From NCBI GenBank assembly GCA_026545225.1, contig CM048845.1, positions 83,231,033-83,295,032 of the forward strand: a stretch of DNA of 64,000 bases. The letters run 5' to 3'. The notes below the pieces were generated by a model. The model searched no databases and had not been told where the DNA came from. It worked only from the letters and a program-made list of their open reading frames with translations. This document shows, in pieces, positions 26,315 to 35,958 of the stretch (position 1 is the first letter of the stretch; every line of letters starts with the position of its first letter). This stretch comes from Cornus controversa. Lineage: Eukaryota > Streptophyta > Magnoliopsida > Cornales > Cornaceae. Both the position numbers and the translations under genes were made by a program.

Positions 26315-27870
26315 CACCTACTAAATATATATTCCCCTCACATTGCTGTTTGAAGTCAGAAAATCCTCAAAAAGGACGTGCAAAAGTCATTCTTGGAGAC
26401 AAGTGGCAAGACAAGTGGGCAAGTGGCAGTCTGCAGAATTTCGATTGTGCGAAATTAAGGCACAATCGAGATTTCGATTGTGCAAAATTGAGGTTTCGCA
26501 CAATCGAACGCGATTATCATTTCGATTGTGTGAAATGCCTTGATAAATTTTTCTTGATTTCTTCACTTCCTCAGCACTTGATCGGAAACATCGCCCTTCT
26601 TTGGGATAAAACCTAATATATAACATAAACACAAAAATGGCATAAAAATACCAAGGTAAACATAAATATGGAATCAATATATGCAATTAAGAAGGCATAA
26701 ATGTGTAACATTTAACGCTTATCACCTCCTAATCCATACCATTAAGACTCAAAAAAGAAGAGAGTACCTTATATGGACCAACCCTACATAATATACCATA
26801 CGTACAAATCACATACTCCCTCCTTCCCATAATTCTTGGGATGTTTGGGGAATTTAACTTTTTATGGTGGGGCCAACTTTTTATAGTGGTAATGAATGAA
26901 TTTACACATTAGTCTTTGTTTAAAGGTTAATATTATTATTATATGGTGGGGCCAACTTTTAAGATAATGGAGTTTAACCTAGGTAGCACTACATGATATA
27001 CCATATGTACAAATCACATAAGCCTATAAAAAATGATAGTGAGAAGGTAAAAAAACATATTCTAGTTTTTGAGCACACCCCAAATAGTAGATTATTTGCC
27101 CTCCCTTGTAAATTGAAACTAGAGCTAAGGTGAAAACTTGGAATAATTTAGAAAAAAAAAGGGTGAATGTTGACTCAACCAGTATATAATAGTTAGGCGT
27201 TTAACATCTTGTTTTATAATACAGTGGTAAGAGTGTGATTATTAATTGATAGTGTTATTGGCATGATATGCTACCTACACTGTATTTTGATATATCTAGT
27301 TTTCTTTTTGTTCCCTAAACTCTACATATTTTGCTAAAAGTGACATGTTATGCTCAATGGGAAATGGATCCCCTCCTATTTGGAGAAGTCCTGTGCACCG
27401 TCCTATTCACCAAACAGCGTTGTTTTGGTGCATAAGCACTGAGCCCAATGCAAGCTCCGCGTGGCTCTTTTTAGAATCCATATTATACAACAAAATGGCT
27501 TTGGGACTCTGCGTGATCCACTTTGGACTCCGTGCTGTGCACCAAAATGGCATCGGGGATCCATGTGGAAGCTCCGCGTGGCCCACTTTGGACTCCATGT
27601 TGTGCACTAAAATGGTCTTAAATTTGATTACCATTTTATTGTAACACACGTGTGAATCTATATTTCAGCCTAGTTATTATCGCACTGTCCAAATTGAAAA
27701 GAGTAGCGCAGAATTGAGGCATATATAGATGCAAGAAACTAAAAATAATTTGACACCGAATAGAATAAGAGATGGACTACTATAGGCCATAGATATGTCC
27801 TTCAAAGGTTGTAAGTATGATGGATGATTGGTTTCTCTCTTTTTTTGGCCTTAATTTCATTGTTTGGATG
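25043..27870. other. Intergenic, no gene recognised
   Basis: Contains a (TA)n tract at about 26263-26311, an inverted-word cluster at 26435-26540 (TTTCGATTGTGNNAAAT three times and GCACAATCGA inverted twice) and a block at 27345-27620 in which GCTCCGCGTGGC and a CCACTTTGGACTCC..GTGCAC unit occur twice. Several reading frames cross these repeats, but none has a family I recognise. Confidence 0.4.
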
Positions 27871-28178
27871 TGTTTCTTAATATTCAATCTTTTAAATTAC
27901 ACTGACCTTACAGCCATCATTAGTCAACAACAAAAAATGTTGATGTCATGTACTTAATATTTTTAAAATACCAGTATTACCCTTTTGTAATGTACAATTA
28001 CAAAACTACCCTTATCCTTCCTAATATAGTCATTGCAAAGTCTTTCCACCTCATTTTTGGTATATTAATCTGATTATCTCAAGTTCTTCAACATCTTTAA
28101 CAAAGTGAGTGTAGAAGTTAAAGAGGAAGAAGAAGAACATGGTTGAAAGGCCATGGTGCGAAATTAAAGTATAGGGAT

Positions 28179-28499
28179 ATGATTTGCGATTGTGGAAGAA
28201 CAGCTGCAATTAGGGTTATAAGTTCAGATTATTATAGGAATAAAGGGAGGTTGTATTATTCTTATCCAAATAGAATATGTGAGCTATGGGAATGGTGCAA
28301 GCCAACCAATTTTATAACAAACCAAGTTTTTGACTATGCTCCAAGATTTAATCAAGAAGATGAAGTTGCTGAGACAATGATAAATATTGCTGAGATAAGG
28401 TCTGAGATTGGTGAAATAAAGTCTGAGAATGGGTTGTTGTGGTCACATGTTGGAATGCTTGAAGAAAAACATGGACTCATTAAGTTGCTTACCAAATAA
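28179..28499 (+). CDS. Small GRF-type zinc-finger protein in the MULE
   Basis: The frame reads ICDCGRTAAIRVISS.. then NKGRLYYSYPN.. CELWEWCKP, the pattern of plant GRF zinc fingers (CxCG, GRxYY, C..W.W), followed by a coiled-coil-like stretch (AETMINIAEIRSEIGEIKSE) as in many short plant GRF proteins. The cysteine expected two residues after YY is replaced (YYSYP), so metal binding may be impaired. The first ATG in this frame is 28179. An ATG at 28139 in another frame runs into TAG after 11 codons, so the original N-terminus may have been lost by frameshift. GRF-finger ORFs often travel with plant MULEs, but the role in transposition is not known. About 106 aa. Confidence 0.6.
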   Translation: MICDCGRTAAIRVISSDYYRNKGRLYYSYPNRICELWEWCKPTNFITNQVFDYAPRFNQEDEVAETMINIAEIRSEIGEIKSENGLLWSHVGMLEEKHGLIKLLTK

Positions 28500-28737
28500 A
28501 GTCTAATGGTTGCAACTTTCTCAATTCTGATTGCATTATGAACTTTTATGTCTTAAGTGATGTTGTTTGTTTTGATTTGGAGGGTATTAGATAGTATTAC
28601 AGTGATCTTTTATGTCTTAAGTGACGTCTGTAATCCAAGGATGTAATAACTTTAGGCTTAACAATGTATGACTCTTCTTTTGAGTTATTATAGTGTGTTG
28701 AATCTTTATACATTTTGTCACTCACATTGCTCATTAC

Positions 28738-29115
28738 TGGGGGCATTCACATATATCAAGTCCAAAAACATACTTCACTAAATTATTCACACAAACTAAG
28801 TAGTCCAAAAACATATCAATTTCATTTAGTCATTGAAATCCAGATTTCACATACAATATAACAAGTCAGTTGTCCAAAAACTATACCAACTCCAAAAAAA
28901 GTCATATAAGGCAATTGACTATACCCAACTCCTGTTATATCCAAAAACATACCATTGTGCCAACTACTATTCTGTCCAAAAACATGACACCATGCCTAAC
29001 TCTAGAAAGTATCACAACCCCTGTTACTTCCAAAAACTATACCAACTTCCCTGTTATGTCCAAAAACTATACCAATTATCCTCTTTTGTCCAAAAACTAT
29101 ACCAACCCCTGTTTT
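28738..29115. repeat. Degenerate TCCAAAAAC(T)AT repeats
   Basis: The word TCCAAAAACATA or TCCAAAAACTATACCAA recurs about ten times with irregular spacing, becoming regular (about 32 bp) near 29027-29107. It lies between the GRF ORF and the transposase 3' end and appears to be non-coding. Confidence 0.65.
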
Positions 29116-29249
29116 AACAACTAACAAACCATAAAGATGCAACATTAGCTTACAAAAAATAAGTTCTAGGTTAAGTTATTTTAATATGTAATAAATATAT
29201 TTCAAGGTCTCCAATAAGTCCCTATGGCACCTCTGCCTATGCTAATTCC

Positions 29250-29600
29250 AGTGCCTTTTCCTGCTTAAGTAGTGCTTCCAATGCCTCTTCCAACTTAAGT
29301 GGTGCTTCCAATGCCTCTTCCAGCTTGAGTGGTACTTCTAATACCTCTTACAGCTTAAATAGTGCTTCCAATGCATCTTCCAGATTGAGTAGTGCTTCCA
29401 GTTCCTCTTCTTGCTTGAGTAGTGTTTCTAATGCCTCTTCTAGATTGAGTGGTGCTTCCAATGCCTCTTCTAGCTTGAGTGGTGTTTCTAATGCCTCTTC
29501 TAGCCTGAGTAGTGTTTCCAGTTCCTCTTCTTGCTTAAGTACTGCTTCCAATGCCTCTTCCAGCTTGAGTACTTCTTCCAATGCTTCTGCCCATACTAAT
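29250..29600. repeat. 30 bp tandem repeat, about 12 copies, transposase C-terminus
   Basis: Head-to-tail 30 bp units (GCTTCCAATGCCTCTTCCAG then YTKAGTRGT). On the transposase strand each unit encodes a Gly/Arg decapeptide of the type GRGIGSTTQA, which fits Gly-rich C-terminal tails of plant MULE transposases. Diverged related units continue in an approximately 90 bp higher-order pattern to about 29830. The long Ser-rich and Glu/Leu-rich frames across the array are shadows. Confidence 0.85.
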
Positions 29601-30284
29601 TTTAGTGCATCTTCCAGTTTGATTTCTCATTTACATGCCTCTTCTTTTGCCTATTAGAGTTCCAATGCCTCTTGCAACTTGATAGTTGCTTTTTATGCAT
29701 ATTCCTTTGCCCACCGCAGTTCCAGTGCCTTTTCCAGCTTGATTTCTCCTTTGCATGCTTCTTCCTCTGCCTACTACAGTTCCACTGCCATTTCCAGTTT
29801 GATTGCTCCTATGCATACCATTGCCAGGCCTCAAATTATGTGACTAAAGGCACAACTAAGTTAGTATTATGTTATTCACTTCAAAAGCCAAATATAAATT
29901 ATGAAATTATACTGTTATACATGTTGTCTTACATTTGATGTTTGACTTCCAACTTCCCTAGTTGTTGTTGTACATGTATGTCCTTACATATTGTCACACT
30001 TCAAACAGTGTCACAAATTATTGAAGAATATAACAAGATACAATTTTAAATAATAATTAAAATTCACATACTTCTTGTTGTGTTGTTGATGTTCTGGTTG
30101 AAGTATTTTTCTGTTTAACTGGAGCTCTTTGACATGTTCTCCTATTGTGCCCAAACTGTTTACAGAGTATATATCTTAGAGTTAAGGACCTTTTAATTAG
30201 ACTGACTAGTCTGAGCTGCAGGTTCATCTGTATTTCTTCTCCTATTTTTTCTTGGCCTACCAGGCAATCTTTTTGGAAGTGGAG

Positions 30285-30785
30285 CTTCCATAAGGTTACA
30301 TAACATATGAGTCCATATTTTTTGATTAAGTACTGGGTGAATCATACTTGAGTAAGATCTCAAATAAATGTCATTATAGTAACATGGGCCACATAACTGT
30401 TCAATGTCTGCTCTTTTATGTGTAATGACTGCAGTTGTATGCTCACATGAGATCCCACAAATTTGTCATCCTTTGCAAGTACATACTTAATATTCAGACC
30501 TCGCAATCGGACTCCAAATTTTTTTCAAAGAATTATAATTTATAAATCAAAAGATTTTTCTTCTTTCAAACTCAACTTCCACAAGGTTACATAACATATG
30601 AGTCCATATTTTTTGATCAAGTACTGGATGAATTATACTTGAGTAAGATCTCAAGTAAGTGTCATTATAGTAACATGGATCACAGAGCTATTTAATGTCT
30701 GCTCTTTTATGTGTAATAACTGCAATTGTATGCTCACATGGAATGCCACAAATTTGTCATCCCTTGCAAGTACATGTCCTTGTAG
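30285..30785. repeat. 291 bp tandem duplication covering the SWIM finger
   Basis: About 205 bp starting at 30285 reappear starting at 30576 (shared ACATATGAGTCCATATTTTT, CATTATAGTAACATGG, TCTGCTCTTTTATGTGTAAT). Both copies encode the end of the transposase SWIM zinc finger on the minus strand, and both carry the same TGA where the family usually has Trp (CKG then stop then QICG). Confidence 0.85.
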
Positions 30786-33516
30786 CAAGGTTAATTATAT
30801 GTCACCCTTCCTCATCTATAACTTCATATTCCTCCCTTCCAGCAAGGACAACCTCACATGACCTACACTCCTCAATCAACCCTTGTTCAATTTATTCCTT
30901 ATGTTTGGGGGGTCACCAATCATTCCCAACTAGTTCCATTTTCACACCTCATTTGAATTCTGCTCGTCAACTTATTTCTAATTCCATCTAGTAGTCCTAA
31001 AAAGTGTTTAGACCTAAGCTTTCTAACCCAATTGTTGAAGTATTCACTTAAATTATTAGTTACATGGTCATTCTTAACTTGCTCATCAAATGCATGTCTT
31101 GACCATATGCTAGAATCTACTTTTAGTAGCCACTGAAAAGCCTCATTTGAAATGTCTCTCATAGCTATCATTGCCTCATTGAAGGTTTGCTCATTACAGG
31201 CTCTAGCTGCCTTCCAAAATAGCCTTCTCGAAAGTAACCTTGAAAATTTCTTTTTGAAGTTGTTAAAGAGATGCCTGCAACAACACCTATGGGTTGCATT
31301 TAGGAAAACAATAGCAATTGCTTGTTCAAGACCCTAAATACAAACATCAATTACATAACACATCATATACAAATTTAAAAATGCAATAAAAAATACAAAT
31401 TAAATGGCACAAGTATAGAATGCAGTAAAAATCAATTACCTTTTGTTGATCTAACATGAAACTGATATGCCTGTTTTGGTCATCTTCAATAATACTCTAC
31501 AACTTTTCAAGAAAAGATTTCTAACTTTCTTTCCCTTCACTCTCCACCACAGCCACTGTCACGGGAAAAAGCCATTATTCCCATCAAGGGTTATGACAAC
31601 CAAGATCACACCACCATAAGACCCCTTTAGGTGACAACCATCCAATCCAATGAAACCCCTGCATCCTTTGTTGAATCCACTATGCATAGCTTCTAATGAC
31701 ATGAAAATCCTTTTAAATGTCATATAAGGCAAATCCCTCTTAATTTTTACTACACTATCAAGATTAGAGTTAAATATTTTATGAGCATACTATGGAATCA
31801 AAGTATGCTTCACCATGGTTACCTTCTAACTCTTCAATAACTCTTATTTTAGCTATGCGTAACTATATGTGATGTGCTTCAACTTTAAATTGGGTCTTCA
31901 GGGAATCCCACAATGCATCTGGTGGCTTTTGTGGATTGTCTTTTATATTCTGCCTAAGGTTTTTAACAATCCATGTTGATGTTGCCTCTTTGTTACTGAA
32001 AGTCCTCACACAACTGTGTGGTTCTCTAAGTTTCATTATTTGAGAAGTTACTTTACCTAGTAAAGGGGAAGCATGTATCCTCTATAGACACCCCTGGATT
32101 GCACAAACACATGTTACTATACTTCTCTCATTTTTAATTCTCTTTAAATTACACCCTTGTTGGATTGTGTAGTCCTTCAAATTTTCCTTCAACTTGTCAA
32201 CATTTTCAAATAGATGACCTTTTTCTAGATTAATCTTTCCATCCAAATCTCTCTCAAACTCCTTTACATACAAACATTGTGAAAAGGCCTTACCCTTTGC
32301 TTTCTTAGTTTTCAGTTTTGGAACATTTATCTCAAACTGTTCTTCATCCATATCCTCTTTATCCACATACAAATCATTATCAAAATCAGTACCAAATTCA
32401 TCTCCAGATTCATAGTCTGACAAACCATCTCCATTGTGGTTCTTTTCTTCCTCCAGAGGATCTTCCTTCACATTCCCATCATCATTTTCAACTTCATCCC
32501 CTTTCCCATTAATTCCCCATTCCTCATCTTCAGAGCTAAACCCATATATATTATCATCATATTATAAATCATACTCTTCTTTATCATTATCTCTATTATC
32601 ATTGACATTGGTGTCATTATCATTTAGATTAGTCTCATTACCATTCAGATTAGTCTCATTACCAATATTCACATTGGTCTCTTAGTCTATGGTCTCAAAT
32701 GACTGACATGAAAGACCTAAGTTAGTGTCAACCCTATCAATATAGATATCTATCACCTTTTTACCAACATTTAAACTAAACATATTTAATAAGTCCTCAT
32801 CATTCTTCAAAGACATTCTATCATAACACCCAAGAACAACATAAGACAATAACAATGACAAAGGAACAAAAGGTGGAATATGAGATAATACTACTGATAT
32901 TATATTACCCATAAGATCAATGTAACTATAAAAATATGGATCCACACATTTATGAAAGTTGTGATTGTAGTGAACATCAATGTCATGAATTGATCTCATA
33001 ACTATAACAATGAAAATTGTAGAAGAGAGAAAATAAACATATTGCCCCCAAATTTAAGTTAACATGTTAACAAAACAAAACAACCCCCCTTTGAACCCAT
33101 TAAAAAAAACATAAACCTTATATTGACTTCGTATATTCCATTTCAAAAATAAAGTACACAAAGTAGCTATTTATCATGTTTGGAAAGTATATAGTACAAC
33201 TTTATACTTACCTTTAACTCTCAACAATTTGATGTCGCAAAAAACTTAGTTTGGAGTTTCGAATGTACAACACTTCGATGTTGTAAAAACCCTAACACTT
33301 CAATTCAATGTTTCAAAAACCCTAAAATGGCTCGATTCGATGTTGCAAAAACCTTAAAATAGCTTGATTCAATGTCTTTGCAGAAACTCTAATCAATCTC
33401 TCTCATTTTTGTCAAGACACTTGGTCTCTTAATTCGATAGTCTTCCCCGCTTTTCCCAATACTCATCTGACACAATCACATCAGTAAATAAGAAAGAATG
33501 ACTTGAGGGCATTTCA

Positions 33517-34218
33517 GGGCTAGTTTGGTACGCTGGAATGAAATGAAGTGGGAATGGAATGAAGTCAGGAATGGAATAAAAATAAGAATAGAATGGAATG
33601 ACCATTTTCATTCCAATGTTTGGCTACAAATAGAGAATAATGTAGGAATGAAATGATATTACCTTTCAACATGTTATATTTTTCTATATAAAATAGAATC
33701 AGTTTTAAAAATAGACATTTGGCCAATTTAATTTAATTATCATGTGAAAAAAAAAATTAATTACTCATTCAATTAAAACTTTATAAATCAAGATATAATC
33801 CATCTTTTTCTTCTAGTCAAGATTAATATAATCTTTTATACAAAAAAAATTAATATTTTATTAAAAACTGATGGTGATAAAAATTAATATTTTATTAAAT
33901 ATTTTAATAGGTATGGTAATTAGCATTAATTTCTCTCTCTATATATATTTAATAGGTATATATATATATATTCTAGAGTGAGTTGTAAGAGATATAGATG
34001 CATTAATGAAGAGAGAGAGGATGATTTTAATAATAAGTGGGAATGGAATGACCATTCCATGACTCAAGAAGTGGAATGAATTTGTTGGAATGAGCATTCC
34101 AATGGATGACTTGGAATGACCATTCTATTTCTAATGTAGCACAACAAACGAGAGAAAGAGAATCAAAGGTAGAATGATCATTCCATTCCACCTCCATTCC
34201 TGCGTACCAAACTAGCCC
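33517..34218. mobile_element. Tourist-like MITE, 702 bp, nested in the MULE right end
   Basis: The terminal inverted repeat GGGCTAGTTTGGTACG appears at both ends, flanked by TCA at 33514-33516 and 34219-34221. GGGCYNGTTTGG ends with a 3 bp duplication resemble PIF/Harbinger MITEs, although TCA is not the usual TTA/TAA target. The interior is rich in GGAATGGAATGA and its complement. No coding sequence. Confidence 0.75.
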
Positions 34219-34490
34219 TCAGTACATTACACCATTCGGTTAGTCCATTTGACAGTCTGTCACTAAAAGGGGAGGTCCGTGTCACAAGATTTCATTTTTA
34301 GGGGAGGTCAATGCGATTATGAAAACTATAGGAGAGGTTCGTGTAATTAATGCATACCTCAGGGGAGGTCAGTGTAATTTACCCTTTCTTAAAGGACAAC
34401 ATTTATACATGTAAAAAAGTACAAAAATTGGATTTTATACATGTGGTTTTTTTTAGTGCTAATGAGGTGGAATGTGCTGTGTTTTTAATT

Positions 34491-34578
34491 GCTACTTGAA
34501 TAAAAAACACCATACATTGGGCATCTATTAAGTTGCTACTTGAATAAAAAACACCATACATTGGGCATCTATTAAGTT
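34491..34578. repeat. Perfect 44 bp tandem duplication
   Basis: Two adjacent identical copies start at 34491 and 34535 (GCTACTTGAATAAAAAACAC then ATACATTGGGCATCTATTAA). Identity implies a very recent event or an assembly artefact. Confidence 0.9.
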
Positions 34579-34598
34579 TTACTTGGAACAGTTAGAAC

Positions 34599-35185
34599 TA
34601 GGGGTGCACAAAGAATCAATGGAACCGATACCGTAAGGAACCGTAGTTGAACTGAACTATTCACTACAGTTCTATTTCTGGTTTCAAATTCTAGGAACTG
34701 TTCACTACGATTCCGGTTCTAAGTTAAGGAACCAGAATCGAAATCGAAACCGTTAGAAAAAATATATATATAAATGAATAATAATAACTTCTAAGTTCTA
34801 GTGTTCTATATATATATATATAAGATATATAATATATAAATAAATATTAATACATTCTAAATTTTAGTGTTCTATTTATATATAAACTATAAAATATATA
34901 ATATATAGATAAATACTAATAGCTTCTAAGTTTCAATGTTCTATATATTTATATAATATAAGATATATAAATAAATACTAATAGCTTCTAATATATTGTT
35001 ATAACTAAACGTGCACGAGTATTAGTGTGTATCTTGCCAATACTATATAAAAAATAATAATAATAAAAAGTTGACAAAGAATTGTTGGAGAATCAGAATG
35101 GACAAAGAATCGGAGTCAAATCGAACCGAACTCAACGATTCCAATTTCACAAAGAACCATAAGAAACCAACCATGTGCGCTGTTA
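34599..35185. mobile_element. Possible hAT-like non-autonomous element
   Basis: Starts TAGGGGTGCAC and has many AACCG/CGGTTC words at both ends (GGAACCG on the left, TCGAACCGAACTC on the right), with a core of four diverged units of roughly 75 bp (TTCTAAGTT..AGTGTTCTATATATA). The right border (GTGCGCTGTTA) matches the left poorly and the target duplication is weak, so the type and limits are uncertain. Confidence 0.4.
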
Positions 35186-35958
35186 GTTGGGGCCTTTCAA
35201 ATCAATTAAAAGGGTAGAAAGAAAAATTTTTTTCCCTGCCGAGGTGAGAAAAATTCTTACAAGACTATTATTAGATATGAAAATATCTTTCCCCGTGGAC
35301 AACACAATTCTAATAATTTGGTAATAGATGGATTGAGTCCCATATTTTTCCTTCCATCTCTTTCGATCCTTTTCATCCTGTTAACCAAACTCACGAGTAT
35401 CTCTCTTGTGGAGAAATTTACTATCATCATAAAGAAACTTCACATTGTGTTTGGATAATTAGGAGTGAAAGTAAGGAGCTGAATGACATTAATTAGGAGG
35501 GAGGATAAAAAAAAAAGATAGTTACATAAGTAGTAAAGGAAAATAAAAGAAAATATATGTGTGTGTCTGTGTTATATATATATATGTGTGTGTGTGTTTT
35601 ATTACATGAATGGACTAGCTATTTTTTATCCTTTTATTTCATTTATTCAGGAACCAAGAACACCTCTCTTTCCCTTCATTTTCCTTCTCATTTTAATTTC
35701 CCTTTTCAAGACAAACATGATAGTACAACATTTCTCCTCTCATCTTCATTAACATCCATATCCATTGCAAGTCCACAGTGGCAGTTGAGACTTGAGACGC
35801 GCCAAAATGGCAAATCCGCAATTCAACCAACCTCCATGACCATTTCCAGAACACCATGGAGTATAAATTTTGACCTCCACATGGCGTTGGCGGGTTAAAG
35901 CCAGAAGCCACTTGGCAGTTCATTCAGAGCTCAAGAACGATGCGCAACACACCAAGCA
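35186..35958 (+). promoter_or_regulatory. Promoter and 5' leader region of the BAH/TFIIS gene
   Basis: Contains a TG/TA microsatellite at about 35551-35600 and a CT-rich stretch at 35665-35750. An ATG at 35940, out of frame with the chosen start, opens an upstream ORF that overlaps the main CDS and ends in TGA near 36093. If transcription starts upstream of it, it would lower translation of the main frame. Confidence 0.4.

Larger units (their letters stand above)
29230..32999 (-). pseudogene. MuDR-class MULE transposase pseudogene
   Basis: Recognisable pieces in order on the minus strand: N-terminal region with VDPYFYSYIDLMG and VLGCYDRMSLKNDEDLLNMF (32999-32682); Asp/Asn-rich linker; MuDR-type DNA-binding region (32471-32082, ending CVCAIQGCL); catalytic core with GWLSPKGVLWWCD/LDGC-like and FPVTVAVVESEGKES (about 31680-31440); a block reading NATHRCCCRHLFNNFKKKF (about 31330-31230); WSRHAFDEQVKNDHVTNNLSE (about 31120-31045); SWIM zinc finger CTCKG.QICGIPCEH (about 30785-30730); and a zinc knuckle C..FGHNRRTC (about 30160-30125). 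Multiple stops and frame changes break it, including stops after FETID and inside the SWIM finger. The C-terminus is a decapeptide repeat. Not functional as it stands. Confidence 0.88.
27891..34384. mobile_element. Decayed Mutator-like element (MULE) with GRF zinc-finger ORF
   Basis: A MuDR-class transposase relic (minus) and a small GRF zinc-finger ORF (plus) converge between similar ends. The right end, reverse-complemented, starts GGGTAAATTACACTGACCTC and carries four AGGGGAGGTC-type subrepeats (34.26-34.38 kb). The left end shares only AAATTACACTGACCT (27894-27908). TTTCTTAA follows the right end (34385-34392) and also occurs at 27873-27880, a possible target duplication, although some 10 bp of unexplained sequence then lies between it and the left repeat. 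The coding evidence is strong; the outer borders are tentative. Confidence 0.6.

Noticed and set aside
26107-26616. 169 aa frame
   Set aside because: It crosses a (TA)n microsatellite and a hairpin-word cluster and shows no domain, leader or splice context.
29250-29600. Regular 30 bp direct repeats that resemble a CRISPR array
   Set aside because: There are no unique spacers between units, and the surroundings are plant nuclear DNA with a MULE transposase.
29325-29657. 110 aa Ser-rich frame on plus and 77 aa Glu/Leu-rich frame on minus
   Set aside because: Both are shadows of the 30 bp array; the frame consistent with the transposase gives a Gly/Arg decapeptide.
32318-32685. Plus-strand frames of 64-83 aa, Ser/His-rich
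   Set aside because: Antisense to the Asp/Asn-rich linker and DNA-binding region of the MULE transposase.
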